A model generated the notes under the pieces. The model ran no database searches. It was not told the origin of the DNA and worked only from the letters and a program-made list of their open reading frames with translations. Of a stretch of 64,000 nucleotides of DNA, positions 23,001 to 36,709 are shown in pieces. This stretch comes from Verticillium longisporum (lineage: Eukaryota; Ascomycota; Sordariomycetes; Glomerellales; Plectosphaerellaceae): NCBI GenBank assembly GCA_019188255.1, contig JAETXT010000009.1, positions 3,782,001 through 3,846,000 on the forward strand. The letters run 5' to 3'. Position 1 is the stretch's first letter; each line of letters opens with the position of its first letter. A program made the position numbers and the translations under genes.

Positions 23001-25799
23001 TTAGTATTTTAGGTTTATTATATTCTAAATATACTATATTATTTATAGGTTAAAAGAGAGAAGGAGAGCATAGAAAAGATAAAATAAAAGTAGGAAAATT
23101 AAGGAAAAAGCTAAAATATCTTAAATATTTAATAATATTATAGAGAATATAATTAAATTATTAATAAAAGGGAAAAATATAAATAATATTAAGATTTAAT
23201 ATTTTATCGATATATAGATTCCCTTAATTATATTATATTAATATAATTAATAAATATCCTAAATTATTTCTAATTAATATTATTTATTTCGAAATATATA
23301 TCTTTATTAAATAGGCCTTAGATTTATACTTCTAAGTAAATATATTATTTATATTACTCTAATTTAATAATAAGTATTTAAATCTATTCTATAATAAGTT
23401 CTTAGAGCTATCTAGATCGCTAAAGAAGATTATCTAGAGGTATAAAGGAGCCCTTAAAGTTAATCGTTTTATTAATATTTTAGTTTTCGCTAATCGAATT
23501 AGAATATATTAAATAAATATTAACTTAATTAAAGGAATAAAGTCCTTTTAATACTTCGTCCTATAATATAATAGCTTCGAATATTCTCGTAAATTCTTCT
23601 TTATAGTCTTTTATAAATAATTCTTCGCTTTTAGGTTCCTATTAGCCGTTTAGGTCTAAGATAAACTTTTTAAGCTATTAGCTTATATAAATAACCCTTT
23701 AGATAAATTCCCCTCCTATTATTTCTAATCTAAATAAGAGGTTCCTAGATATAATTAAAGTAATTCTAAATAAGCCCTATTAATAGGGATTAAGCTTTAT
23801 ATTTCTTTATTATTTATTTAATATTATAAATAAGGACTATATCCCTAGTTTAGAGCTTTTAAATATAGAATTAAATAATATTTTAGCGATTTAATCCCTT
23901 AGTCCTAATATACTATTAATAATTAAATATTCGAATCGCTTTAATCCTATCGAGTTTAAGCTAGGAAAAGGCCTCTAAGTATATCTAGACCTCCTAATTA
24001 AGCGAATAGACTAAGTCCTAAGCTAGTATTTACTATATAAATAAAGTAATCTCGATTAATATAATAGCTTTATAATTATATAGAAGGAAAAAGGGGGTAT
24101 AGCTTATAGAAGCCTTTATAGTTATTTTTTCTATAGATAATATAATTACTAATAGAGAGTTAACTCTCTTATCTCTTATTATTATTTTAAGTAGCTAGGG
24201 CGTATATAATAAACTAATAACCCTTCTTAATAAAGCTATTAGCCCTTAGATTATATAATAGTATAAGATTCTACCTTATTCTATATAGATTATTAAGCTC
24301 GATAATTAACCCCTTATTTTCTAGTCCTCTATCTATAATAAAGGTATAATATAAACTATATCTATAAATAATATCTTCTTAGATAAATTTTATAATAGCT
24401 TTCAATATATTTACTCTAATTAAGTAGGCTTTAATATAATTAGTAAATCCGTACTTAGCTTCTATTAAATAATAATTATAAAAGTACTGGATATTAAGAT
24501 AGATATAAGTAAAGGGGAGGGAGTCTATAATTAGCTTAGTAAACGTTAAAGGGTCGCTTCTCTATAGTCCTCTCGCTATTTAATATATAGGATAAGCTTT
24601 AATTATTATCTTAACCTATTAATATATATTATCCTATTAGAAATTAAATAAGATTTATTAATAGATTATTTTATATCCCCGATATTCTAACTCTTTATAT
24701 ACTATTATAATTAGAATAATCTATATATTAGAATTATCGATAATTCTCTATAAATAAGATTATACTTTATTAAGATAAATCTAAAGGAAACTATCTTTAA
24801 GGAAAACTTTTATTATTATTCTTCTAATTACCTTTTATTATTTCTTAGTATAATCGCTAGGAAATGCTCTTATTATTAGGAAGTTTATTAGGTCCTTTAA
24901 AGCTTAGCTCTAGGTCTCCTTATCTAATAATAATAGGCTTAATAGTTTAATAATTATTATAAAGATATTAATATCGATAAAGTTATTAATATCCCCCTCT
25001 ATAGCTTTATCGTCCTAATTAAATAGTCCTAATAGTTTTCTAGAGAGTCTATCTATTATAGAGTTCTTTATCCCTAAAATATATTTAATTTTAAAATTAA
25101 ATATATAGATTTAAGTAATCTAATAGATAATTATTAATCCTAGGAGGTCTATTATAGCTCTATTAAGCTCTATTATAAGTATTTAAGTATCTATTTCTAA
25201 AATAAAGTAGATACTATATAAGTAATTCCTTAAGCACTTTAAAGCCTTTAAGACTCCTTTAAGCTCTAGCTTCTTAGAATTATATTTCTATTTAGCTATA
25301 TCCTAATAGCTACTTTCGTATTTTAAGATTAGCTATCTCCTATTAACCTATTATCCTAAAACGGCTCCCTAGCTTTTAAGGCTTATATCTATATAGAAGT
25401 AGATAATCCCCCCTTTAGGGCTATAGTCGATTAAGATTAAGATCGGAGAGCCTATAAATTTAGCTTTAATAATATCTATAGCTTCTTATTATAAATCTAT
25501 CTAAGAGAATATAACGTTCTTCTTTAATAGATCTATAAAAGGGCTATACTTAATATTAAAGTAATTAATCTAAATTTAATAGAAGGTTATTAATTCTAAG
25601 AAGGATTTTAATAAAGAGATATTATTATACTTCGTTTACTCTTAGAGCTTAATAGTCTTAGCTAGATTAGGGGAACGATCTATAATATTATAAATATAGT
25701 TAATTATAATAGCCGATTCTTAAGCTTATTAGCTCTTTACCCTTAAAACGGTATACTTTAAAAGCTTAATATTAATAAGGACCTTATTAATATTCTAAA

Positions 25800-26340
25800 G
25801 GTATTCTATAATAAATTAATATATTTTTAAGATTAAGTCCTTACTTCTATAATTAGTAATTAGACCTTTAATAGTAATATTATCTATAAAAGTATAATAA
25901 TAATAAAGGATAAAATTATAGAGGATTCTTATAATTATATATATAAATTATATTATTAAATTAATAGCTCCTTAAGGGAGAGTATATATCCTAAATAGGC
26001 TAATAGAGGTTACGAAAGTTATTATATCCTTATTAGTCTTATTAAGCGGTACTTAGTTATATCTATTAAAGAAGTCGAGAAGAGAGATAAGCTTATATAT
26101 TACGAAGTCTTCTAAGAAGTTATCCCTACTTAGGGGTATAAAGGTATCCCTTATTATAACCCTATTAATATATATAATTAAATTAATAAGCCTTATCTTC
26201 CTATCCTTCTTCTAAATTAGAAATTAAGGGTTCCTATAAGAAGTATAGCTTTCCTTAATAAGCCTTTTCTTAAAGTATTCCCTTAGTATTTCGATAATTA
26301 ACTTCTTAAGGGCTTTTAGAATTAGGATACCCTTTACTTA
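25800..26340 (-). pseudogene. reverse transcriptase remnant of gypsy copy A
   Basis: Reading right to left, one sees LEDFVIYKLISLLDFFN near 26080, then VPLNKTNKDIITFVT, and FIDNITIKG at 25863-25890. These match the order of gypsy RT motifs up to the active site, where the family has FIDD; here the second Asp codon reads AAT. Stops stand at Trp/Gln positions. Nonfunctional. Confidence 0.7.
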
Positions 26341-29300
26341 TTAAGCCTTATAAAGGATCGTCTTTATCTTCTATAAAGGAGTAACGTTATAATTAAAGCT
26401 CCTATACTTAGTAAAGTCCTAAGTTAATATAGCTTCCCTATTTAGGAGGATTTACTTTAATATATCCTATTCCCTTAATTAGAAGTATTTATAAGAATCT
26501 ATAATATCCTATAATCTCTAGATCGTAAACCTTAATTATAATTTAATATTTAAGAACTTTAATATAATTAAGCTTTTAAAAAGGCCTTTATTAATTATAT
26601 ATTATTCTAATAGGATAATAGCTAGCTTTTTAACCTTTTAGAAAAGGTTACCCTTAAATATATTATTATTAAATAGTTTATTATTAATTAGGTTTACTTT
26701 ATTAGCCTTCCTTTTATATATAATATAGATTTTCCTAGTATTCTTTAAGGGCTATATAATTAAAGAAGCTTTCTAGATTTATTATTCCCTAGCTTTAAGA
26801 GTATAAAATATATTAATTTAATTAATATCCTATTATACTCTCTATTTAGCTAAAATAGTATATATTAAATTAAAGAATACCTTTCCTAATAATTCCTTAA
26901 ATATATTATAATAAATATAGCCCGCTCCCCGATTATTAATCTAAATAGTACCTCTCTTAATTAAGGGAATAAGAGAGGTAATTTCTAAAGAAAGGGCTTT
27001 ATTAATAATATAGGTTATTTAAACCTCTAAAAGCGTCCCTAGAATAGAGTCCCCTTTATTTATATTAATAGGTTCGTAGAAGGGTATCTAATTAAGCGAA
27101 TTATCTAGTTCCTAGTTATTTAGATATAATTCTCGAATATCTCCTTAATATCTCCCTTTAATAGTAACTAGAGTATTATTATTATTTAGGCCCTTTTAAT
27201 CGTTATTCTCGCTTTTATTATTACTTTAATTAGCTTATAATATCTACGTCCCTTTAAGCGAGAAGTCTAAGTAGATATCCTTTAAGGTTTCCTTCTTAAA
27301 GGGTCTAATATAATTAATTAGGATTATAATCCTTAAGCTTCTAAATATAAAGTTAATACATATTTAATCCTTAATATAATTAAATATTATTTATATTTAA
27401 GTAAAGAACGGCCCCCTTAATAATATATTAAATATATAGTCCTTAGCTATTATAACTTAGAGGATAATAGGCTATTAATATCTATCGATTTATAGGTTTT
27501 TAAATATATAATCGATTACCCCTCTTAACTCCCCTAATATAATAGACTATATTTTAATACTTAATTTATAGATCCTATAGAAGAGGTTAAAGACGTTTAT
27601 AATATTTTTAGAAATAATATTAAATTATACCCTTAAATCGATTATTATAAAGATATATATCTTAAATACTTTAAATAAGTCTATCCTAATTAGGCTAATA
27701 GATAGGGTCTATTATTATATAATAATAGCTAAAAATATACTTAAGTCCCTAAGTTCCTAGATTATAAACTCCTTCTTTTATATTATAAAGTATCCGAAGC
27801 TAAAAGTAATACTTATATTAGCTTAATTAGGCTTTATAGATAGTCCTATTATAAAGTTAACCCTTCTCCTCTTTAAGGGCTATATATTATCGTAGAATAA
27901 ATAGGGGACTTTAAAGTATATTATCGGGAGCTATCTATATTCCGAGTCTATCCCTAAGATATACTCCTATTTAATCTTCTAAAGCTTAGGGTCTATAATA
28001 ATAAAGTAATTATAAAGGACTTTATATTCTTATTACTAGAACTATTTAATAAGCTTTTCTCGAATAGCTATTATTAGCCCTTATATCTTCTTAGTATTAC
28101 TTAATAAGGGGCCCTTATAGCTATTAATCGTATCTATTATTCTAATCTCCTTATATACTAGCTCTAGGGTCGGAAGAAGGTCGATTTCCTAAAAGCAGAC
28201 CTCTTTATTATATCTAATCGATATAGGGAAAACTCTCCTTTAGGTTTTATCGGTTATATCTATATATATTCTATTCCTAAAGTTAAGAAGTCCTCTAGAA
28301 TATTAGCTTATAAAGTTAACTTAGCTATAAATTAAGCTTCTAGCTTAGGGGTTTTATAGTATATTCTTCGTCTTCTAGTAGATATTAGAGAATAGGAATA
28401 GAGTAATTAGGTTAAGGGTCTATCCTTTAAACTCTTTTTATACTTAGGAGGCTAAGGGCTAGCTTATTATAATTACCTAAAAATACTATATTAATTAGAG
28501 TAACTTTAATTCCGGCCCTCGATTATAGGTTATAATAATATTAATTCTTAATCGTCTCCTCTATTAATATAGTAATATAGTATTATAAATTTAACTAGCT
28601 AAGCCTCGAAGCCGGCTCTTTATAATATATAGTCCTTTAGGTAATAGAGACCTTTATAATAGATATAAGACCTATATATTAAGGGAGGGGGGTATAGGTC
28701 TCTATATTAATATTAATTCGTAAATCGGTTATCCTCCTCTAAATAAGTATTATTATCGCTATTAGCTTAATTAGAAGGCCTATAGCTATTAATAGCTATT
28801 ATATTATTATTATATCTATTAATAACTACTTTATTAATACCTATTCTATTAATATAAGCCTTATCCTTATAACCTTAAACCTATAATATAAGCTGCTCTA
28901 TTAAACTAATTAAAGGTTCTTAAGAGAATTACGATAGGAGGGTTTAGCTTAATTATTAAGTTTATAATTTAGAATATTAAGAGGTAAGCGATTAGCCCGT
29001 TTCCTCTATTAACCTTTATAGCTATTAAGTTCTCCTTCGAAATAATCCTTAGGAGTTCTTAAATAATTATTAAAATCCTTAAACGAGACTCCTATATTCC
29101 TATTTCGTATTCTATAATTAAGGCTTAGAATTAGATTATTAAATTATTAAGCTTAGAATCCTTTATTTATATCCTCCATATAAAAATTATCGATAGGGGT
29201 TTTATAAACTTCTTAATATTATTATTATCTTAATTAGAATAGTCTAGTATTATTTTATTTTTCTAAATATCTCTTTTCTCCTTTTCTAAACGTTTAATTA

Positions 29301-29699
29301 TATCCTAGAACTTATTAAATATTAATCGATGAAAGAGGTTTCTAATTTTAATATTATAGCTATTAGCGATTTTCGTAAATATCTTAGCCTTAATTATCCT
29401 ATAATTAATATTAATTAATTTATTATTAAATAGAGGGTCGAGCTTCTACTTCCTTACTATATTTATAAGTTTTAATATTAATTAATAGGCTTTATTAAGT
29501 TCTTTTAAGTCCTTAAATAATTACTCGTAATTATATAATACTTTAATCTAAATAATAAAGTTTTTATTATTATCGGAAAACTAATTTCGCTTCTTCTTAA
29601 TATATTATATAGTTTTAGCGAATATTATTCCCTTAGCTTATATTATCTTTATAAATAGCTTAATAAAGTATCTATTATCTTTATTAATATAGATAATAA

Positions 29700-30000
29700 T
29701 ATTTATTATTTTCTCTTTCTCCCTAAAGCTAGCTAAACGATAAATATCTTTATAATCGATTAGGAACTCTTAGAAGTTATCCCCTATAAACCTAGGGGCA
29801 CTACTCGACCCTAGTATTAATATTATTACCGATCCCTTAGTATTTATTACCTTCTTAAGGATATTCTCGAGGATTAGCTTAAGCTAATTAAAGGAAAGGC
29901 CTTAAATTAGAACGTTCTATACTTCCGAAATAGGATAATAGTTAATTATATTCTCGTAAATTATTATTCTAGGCTAAGGAAATTAAATATTCTTATAAAT
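29700..30000 (-). pseudogene. gag-like remnant of gypsy copy A
   Basis: The minus strand near 29870 to 29700 gives APRFIGDNF, then EFLIDYKDIYRLASF, resembling the P-F-x-G-x-N-x-x-x-F...W/Y-L-x-x-Y region of fungal gypsy gag. This places the 5' end of the element on the right. Similarity is from memory of the family; moderate certainty. Confidence 0.5.
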
Positions 30001-30499
30001 TATCGGGAAAGTAGGTCTTAGAGGTCGGTTATTATTAAGAAGTAGTCCGATTTTATTATTATCGTTATTACTAAGGTAGAGAGGGTTAGAAATAGGCGAG
30101 GACTTATTATTATTATAAGAATGCTCCTTATAAATAATAAAAGCCCCTTTTTATAAGTAGACTTAAATATTAACTATAATAAGTATAGGTTTATTCCCTT
30201 AATTAGTTATTATAAAGGTCCTAAGGCTAAGTTATTTACTTTTACTTTCTTTAGCTATCGATTATAATTAATCGTTTATTATTATTTCTTATTATTTATA
30301 GTTTTATATATATTAATCTTTATTAAAGAAGAGAAAAAAGGGGGTTATAGAGGAAGGAAGTTAAGGTTTTCCTTTAAGGAAATCGAATTACTTTATATAA
30401 AGTCCGATACGGCCTCCCCTATATTAGTATTATATAACCTATTATAGTATCCTAATATTATAATTAGGGGAATATAATTATTATAGGTTCTATATATTA

Positions 30500-30672
30500 T
30501 ATATATAGCTAGTCGGCTATATATATTATTCGTATATAAGGCTTATCTACTATTTATATTATTTATATTATATATATAGCTAGTTAGCTATATATATTAT
30601 TTATATATAAGGCTTATCTACTATTTATATTATATTATATATATAGCTAGTTAGCTATATATATTATTCGTA
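30500..30672. repeat. tandem repeat inside gypsy copy A, unit ~69 bp
   Basis: About 2.5 units, each starting TATATAGCTAGT(C/T)(G/A)GCTATATA (itself palindromic) followed by AAGGCTTATCTACTATTTAT. The same array, with a different arrangement, occurs in the second copy at 61165-61382. Confidence 0.75.
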
Positions 30673-31543
30673 AATCTTATATATTTATAAAATTATAGTA
30701 TTAATTTAATAATTAATTACTATTAGGTTAAGCGAGATAAGATAACTTCCTTTCTTCCCTTAATTAATAGAACCTAAAGCTAAAGCCTATTATATTATTA
30801 GATTCTGCTTAGTCAGTAACGAATAGAAGTTTTATAGGCTTCCTCGTACCCTTCTAGACTAGCGACCTCGTCTATTACCCTAATTAGTCTATTATTATTA
30901 TCTAATCGTACTTATTAGCTTATCTATTCTATTCTATAACCCTATTTACTTCTCTTATAACGGTATTCGTTTAATAGTCTAGCCGCTATTCTCTATTTAA
31001 GTCTTTTTAATAAGTCCTTTATATTAAGACTAAATCTAACCTCGTTTAAGGGGTCTAATTAGGCTAATAGACTATATTAATAGTATATAAGAGAGATAAT
31101 CCGCCTCGGAGTATTAATTAAAATAGGGCTAGTAATAACCTTAATTAATTAGGGCAATAAAGTAGTTATTTAAGAAAAAGATAGGTCTATAAATATATAG
31201 TATAGGATTAATAATATATATCCCTTAGGGGTCCTTATAATAAGTCTAGCTGATATTCGTTTCCCTAATTAGCTACTCCTTATTACCTTATCGCTAAGCT
31301 ATACCTTTCTACTCTGCCCGGTTTTAATATAGTAAAGTTTTTTCGTCCTAGCCCGCCCTCTACTACTATTTCCGCTAGGAGTATACTAGCGCTAGTAAGT
31401 ATATATCCTCTATATATACTCTATATATCTTCTATAACGTAATCCACAAGCGAGTGGTTCACCCATGCGAGTGGTTCACTTCACCCCGACCCGACAAACA
31501 TTCCGAGGAAAACCTCAACCCAAACGCCGTAAATCAATTAAAA

Positions 31544-32052
31544 TCACTCCTCCTCGTCTTTTGCAGACGATGAGATAGCTACCTGACAAGTTCTCGCGTT
31601 GTGGCCGGTCTTCCCGCATACGCTACAGCATCGTTTCTTCGGCTGGGACCACGACGCGGGACCCGGGTTCTGCAGCGTTTCCTCTTTTATCTGGATATCT
31701 ACTTCCTTCTGAGCAATCTTGTCCTGTCCCTCGCCTACAGCCATGCTTCCTCCTTCCCGGAGACGTAGCTTTTGGCCCTCCGGCGTCGGCTTAGTGTAGC
31801 ATTTTCCTCTCGAAGGATCATAACCTCTGACTTCAAAAGAGCGATCTGGTGCATAACACCCCGCGTCCCCTTCGCAAGATAGTCAACAGCATCTAAAATT
31901 GACGTTGGGGAGCTTCCCTGGTGGCGTGAGATTCGCCCTTTGATGAAGTCAGTCTGGGAACCTGCCTCGAGCAGGTTAGTGGGCGTCTTAGAGACCCAAG
32001 AATCACGCTCCCCGTGGGACGTCCCCGGAGGCGTCGTCGTCCTCAACCTCAC
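31544..32052 (-). pseudogene. C-terminal part of pogo transposase, copy 2, out of frame
   Basis: Two frames (31735-32052 and 31544-31744) give the coiled region ending SRRRRAK and the tail with the zinc knuckle CSVCGKTGHNARTC (CX2CX4HX4C). They are split by a run of four A where copy 3 has five. In related Fot1-like transposases this region is continuous with the DDE core. Either two small deletions or homopolymer errors in the sequence explain the breaks. Confidence 0.75.
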
Positions 32053-32080
32053 ATCCAGCTTTGACAGGACTGTTTCCGGG

Positions 32081-33196
32081 TTATGGGGACAAGCCCCGCT
32101 CCTCGAAAGCCTCCCTGGATGTTTTTTCTGTCATTGCTTGCTGAAATGCAGCCGAAAACGCCGGGAAGAAGTCCTCTTTGCTGATGTGCGTTGTACCCGC
32201 CCTCATCCTATCCTCGATTTGCCGACCGTATGCTTTCTTTAGTGGGCCAAAACACCCAACATCGAGAGGCTGGAGTAGATGTGACGAATGAGGAGGCATA
32301 CAGAGTGTGATGATGTTGTTCTCCTTGCAGTAGAGTTCGAAGTCGACCGAGTGGTGACTTTCGTGGCCATCCAGGATCAGTAGGCGATAACCGCCCGAAG
32401 TACGGGACTTTGTATGCCTGTCAAAATGCCGAATCCATTCCAGACCAATATCATTCGTCGCCCAGCCGTTTGGAGATGTTGCGATTCTCCAGTCGCGAGA
32501 AATCGCGTCGTCCTGGTACCAGCTCGAGAGGTGGTACTTGCCCGAAACCACGATGAACGGCGGGACGGAGAAACCCAACGCGCCAACGCCCTGGATCACC
32601 GTAACCCATTCCCGGTTGCCTGGCTGCCTCATCTTCACATTGGACCGTCTTTCCGAACTGGTCACGACCATTCCGTTGGCGATAACGCCCATCTGGAAGC
32701 CGGTCTCGTCAAAGTTGTACATGTCAGCCTCTTGGATGCCGTACTTGGCGATCATGTTATGCACGAGGCGGAACCACGCGTTTATCGCGTCCGGATCTTC
32801 GCATTGGGCCCTCTTGTAGTCGTACTTGCGAAAGAAACGCGTCCGGAGCTCTGGTTGCCGTTTGACGAAGTTTGCGGCCCAGTTCTTCCCGACGCGTGGC
32901 GCGTCACGGTCGGCAAGCAGGCGATTCGCCATATCTCCGACCTCACCCAACCGGGGAGGGTAAGATCGCGCATCTAGGTCAAGGATATATTCGACAATAG
33001 TTTTCTCTTCTAGTACTGTTAATTTGGCAGAATTGGGCGGGCTTTCGCGTCGGGAGGGTTTGCCCTTCTGGCGTCGGAGGAGCGTCGTTAAGGGGACGGT
33101 GTAGATCCTCGCAGCACTCCGGGCGCTTAGGTTCGGGTCATTGTCCATAGCTTGGATAGCAAGGAATAATTGACCTTCTTTTGAAAGAGTCTCCAT
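32081..33196 (-). CDS. pogo-type transposase, N-terminal and DDE core, copy 2
   Basis: 371 residues from the ATG at 33196. An N-terminal psq/CENP-B-type helix-turn-helix (about 1-60, SARSAARIY..TTLLRRQKG) is followed by a second DNA-binding helix region (about 80-130, FVKRQPELRTRFFRKYDY) and the catalytic core with Asp163 (NFDETGF), Asp276 (ILDGHESHH) and Asp312 (LQPLDVGCFGP). This is a DD35D triad typical of Fot1/pogo. It stops at TAA right after GLSP because the C run there is four long, whereas copy 3 has five. The C-terminal part continues in another frame (next entry). Catalytic parts look intact. Confidence 0.85.
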   Translation of the reverse strand: METLSKEGQLFLAIQAMDNDPNLSARSAARIYTVPLTTLLRRQKGKPSRRESPPNSAKLTVLEEKTIVEYILDLDARSYPPRLGEVGDMANRLLADRDAPRVGKNWAANFVKRQPELRTRFFRKYDYKRAQCEDPDAINAWFRLVHNMIAKYGIQEADMYNFDETGFQMGVIANGMVVTSSERRSNVKMRQPGNREWVTVIQGVGALGFSVPPFIVVSGKYHLSSWYQDDAISRDWRIATSPNGWATNDIGLEWIRHFDRHTKSRTSGGYRLLILDGHESHHSVDFELYCKENNIITLCMPPHSSHLLQPLDVGCFGPLKKAYGRQIEDRMRAGTTHISKEDFFPAFSAAFQQAMTEKTSREAFEERGLSP

Positions 33197-33296
33197 CGCG
33201 GGCGGAGGTGGAATCTGTAGAATTCAGGTGTAGGTCGTGGGCCCGGGCGAAGTGAACCACTCGCTTGGGTGAACCACTCGCTTGTGGATTACGTTA

Positions 33297-36200
33297 TATA
33301 CTCTATATATATTTAATATATATAGCTACTAATACCTCTCGCTCTTACCTTAGAGTTTAGGAGTATATCTAGGGCTAGAATACCCTTAAGCGCTTTATAC
33401 TTAAGGGCAACTAGTATCGTACCTCGTTTATAGAGGAGCTAGGGTATATATATACCTAAATTATACTATATATATACTAACTATAAATAATTATAATACC
33501 CCTAGTAACTTTATCGATACTTATACTACTAAGCTAGAGGCTATTATATAAATATAGGCTAAGAGAAATATATAGTATATATATATTAATTATATATATA
33601 ATCGTAATAACGATACTTTTATTAATATTTAGGGAACTTAGTTCTATTATAATATAAATTATTATTATTCTCTTTATCTTCGCCTAGTATAGCGTCCTAG
33701 TATATATTAGATATATATATAATACCCCTATTAGCTATATTATACTTAAGCCTATAATAGTAATAATCGGCCCGGATACTAAAATACGAAAATAAATATT
33801 ATATTAATATTTATTTACGTCCTATTAAGTAATAGTATATATTAGATATATATATAATACTAATAATGCCTATACTAGCTATAACTAAGTTACCTCCCTC
33901 TAAGGTTCCATCGCTAGTAATACTAAGTCGCTCTAAGTACTAATATTAAGCGCCTTTACGCCTATAGTATTACTTTAGTATACTATATATTTAGTATATA
34001 TAGATACTAGACTAATATAATTATAGAGTACTATAATAGAAGTAAGTACCTCCTCTATTAAACGTAAGCGGGTAAATATAATATATCCTAAATATATACT
34101 TTATATATATTAATTATTATAGATATTTAACCCTCGTAGCCCTAAGCGCAATCTTAATAAGACTCCTAGTAAGTTTTTTTTAAATTATATATATAATTCG
34201 TATACATTAAATATATATAGCTAAGAAGCCTAAGAAGGCCCCTAGTAAGCCTAAGGCTAATACTCGCTATAGTGCTCGTACTAACTTAACTATCGTTAAC
34301 GTCGAGTAATATATATACGTAGTATATATAGAGATTAAATATTTTTTACATCTCGAGGAATCCTAGCTAACTAATACTTAACTATAATTAAGTATTTATT
34401 ACTATATAGTATATACCTAGTATATATAGGTAGTTATTTTTTCTTTACTTTAATATAGTTTTAAATTAGCTCTATTAATATAATAATATTTACGAAATAT
34501 ACCTCGTATATATAAATTATATATTAAAGTAATATATAATATTATTATCCTACTCTTTCCTCTCTATTTTAAGATAATACTATTATAGTATTATAATTTA
34601 TCGTCGTAGTTCTATTACTTCCTCTATTTCTTAAAGCTTCCGCTTCTCTTACTCTAATATATATCGTAATATCTAGAGCTCTAGGGTTATATCTATATTT
34701 TCCTCCCTTAGCTATTAGTTTCTTAATATATTATTAGTATATCGCTATAGTATTAGTACTAAACTTAGTATTAGTAGGTAACTAGTATATATTAAGGGTT
34801 CATTCTATATATACGGAATTAATAAGCTAGGTACTAGTATATTTATAGTATATATTAAGGATATACTCTATATATGTAAAACTAGTAAGCTTCTATAAGC
34901 TATAGGAGTCGATTACCTTAATAAGGTAGTTATATCCTAGGAATTACGGTTATATATATACTCTATATATATATCGTTTTCGCTATATATATCGTCTATA
35001 TATAGATTCTTTAAATTATATAGTAATTATAGAAGTTATTTTCTTCGTTTAGCTTATTTCTATTACCGCTTCCTAGCTTTTAATAAAGACTAGGATATAT
35101 ATATAGTTTATAATATATTTCTCTATCTTATTTAAATATTAAAGGTAAATTAAATATAGCCTCGTTATACTTCTTTAAAGATTTATTTACGAAGTCTAAG
35201 ATAGTATATATTAAGTATATACTTAGTATATACTAGGGATATATATACCTTTATACTATAATTAATAAAGACTACCTTATACTTAAAACCCTATTATCCT
35301 TAGCCTAGGAAGACTCTATTATATTAATATCTCTATTAATAATAGCTAAAGCTTCTTATAGTATAAGGCTTTCGCTTAGGACTACAGTATTAATAATCTA
35401 AGGTTTCTTCTTCCCCTAAAACTAAGATCTTAGCTTAGGGAATATTTCATATAAATAATAGACATACGATAAATATTCTATATATATTTTCGATTCCTAA
35501 AGCCTCTAGATATAGTATCTAGCTAGGTATTATCGGTATTTCTTATTAAAGTTATAGTTAATATATACTTTATAGAAGTAAAGGATATACTAGAGATATT
35601 CTTCTTAGCTTTTCGATAGATCGAGACGATAAAGATACTCTCCGAGACCTAGTATATCGTTAATATATCTTAAGTATATACGAGGTATATACTTACTTAC
35701 CTTTATACTATCTACTATCTATATTAATTATAAGATTAAAGATTATATCCTTAACCCTTAGCTTAATATACTATTAATTAATAGGGCGATTTGCTATTTA
35801 TAATAATTAATAAAATACTCTCTAGAAGGCCTCTTAGTAACCCTATTAGGATTTAATATTTATAAAGTAATAAACGAAGGTACTAATATTTATAAGTATA
35901 GGTTAAGAGCCTATATATACTTAATATATATTATAAATATATATATACTAAATAGCTAATTTCTAGCTATTTATTCCAAAGATAGTCGTATCGCTACATA
36001 CTATTTTAAATAAGAGGTTATATTATAGTACCTTCTAGTTAAAGAATTCGATAGTATAGGTATATATAATATATATAATAAAGAATATTCTATTATCCTT
36101 AAATATAACCTCTTAAATCTATTTCGCCTTATTAGGGGACTCTTAACCGATTAGGAACTATTATTATATACCTAATAGATAATATATAAGCTTAGTATAT

Positions 36201-36609
36201 ACTAGGGATATATATAATATATCTAAAATCAACTTATTAAGAAGATTATAGCTATTAGGATACGATATAAGTCGAGCCTTCTTTATAATTCTTATAACCC
36301 TCTTGTTATAATTTAAAATAGTATTAATTACTTAGAATATATCTTATCCGAATTATAATATTAAGAACTAGAGGTTTAGGTTTACTAGAAGGTTTCCTAG
36401 AAAAGCTTAGTATATATTAAGTATATATTCTATATATACTTAAATAGGTTCTTACTTATTATTAAGCTTATAATGCCTAGCTCCTAGTATAACCCTAGGA
36501 CGAGCTAATCTTCTAATCTTCAGGGGAGATTCCTAGGAGGTAGTAGGTAGTATAAATAGTCCCCTTAATATAAGAATATAATAAATAGGAACTATTAAAT
36601 AAAATAGGG
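33297..36609. other. AT-rich spacer between the inverted pogo pair, with recurring TATATA palindromes
   Basis: A 3.3 kb block strongly depleted of CpA/TpG, with no open frame. Clusters around AGTATATAYTA / GGATATATATA recur roughly every 100-140 bp (for example near 33460, 33585, 33710, 33845, 33990, 34095, 34200, 34320, 34417, 35225 and 36200). This texture is shared with 38.5-40.1 kb but not with the gypsy blocks. Origin unknown. Confidence 0.55.
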
Positions 36610-36709
36610 TAACGTAATCCACAAGCGAGTGGTTCACCCAAGCGAGTGGTTCACTTCGCCCGGGCCCACGACCTACACCTGAATTCTACAGATTCCACCT
36701 CCGCCCGCG

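Larger units (their letters stand above)
20005..31325 (-). mobile_element. RIP-destroyed Ty3/gypsy-type retroelement, long copy (A)
   Basis: The minus strand reads as a decayed gag-pol with stops at places where Gln or Trp codons are expected. A gag-like segment (APRFIGDNF...EFL) lies near 29760-29870, and reverse transcriptase is at about 25800-26300, so transcription ran from right to left. The right end (about 30.3-31.3 kb) carries a tandem repeat and a segment also found near 54.5 kb and 61.8 kb, probably the LTR. I could not find its partner at the left end, so LTR limits are not set. The segment 20005-24890 and the part from 30235 to the right end are shared with the shorter copy at 56-62 kb. 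No functional product. Confidence 0.72.
31437..33294 (-). mobile_element. Fot1/pogo-type DNA transposon, copy 2, nearly intact
   Basis: A 1858-bp element, transposase on the minus strand, is flanked by TA (31435-31436 and 33295-33296). The terminal inverted repeats begin ACGTAATCCACAAGCGAGTG and each hold two copies of an AAGCGAGTGGTTCAC motif spaced 17 bp. One base differs between the two ends in the second motif (CATGCG versus CAAGCG). It shows normal GC content although it lies inside RIP-type DNA, and matches copy 3 at all but a few positions I could find. Confidence 0.93.
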
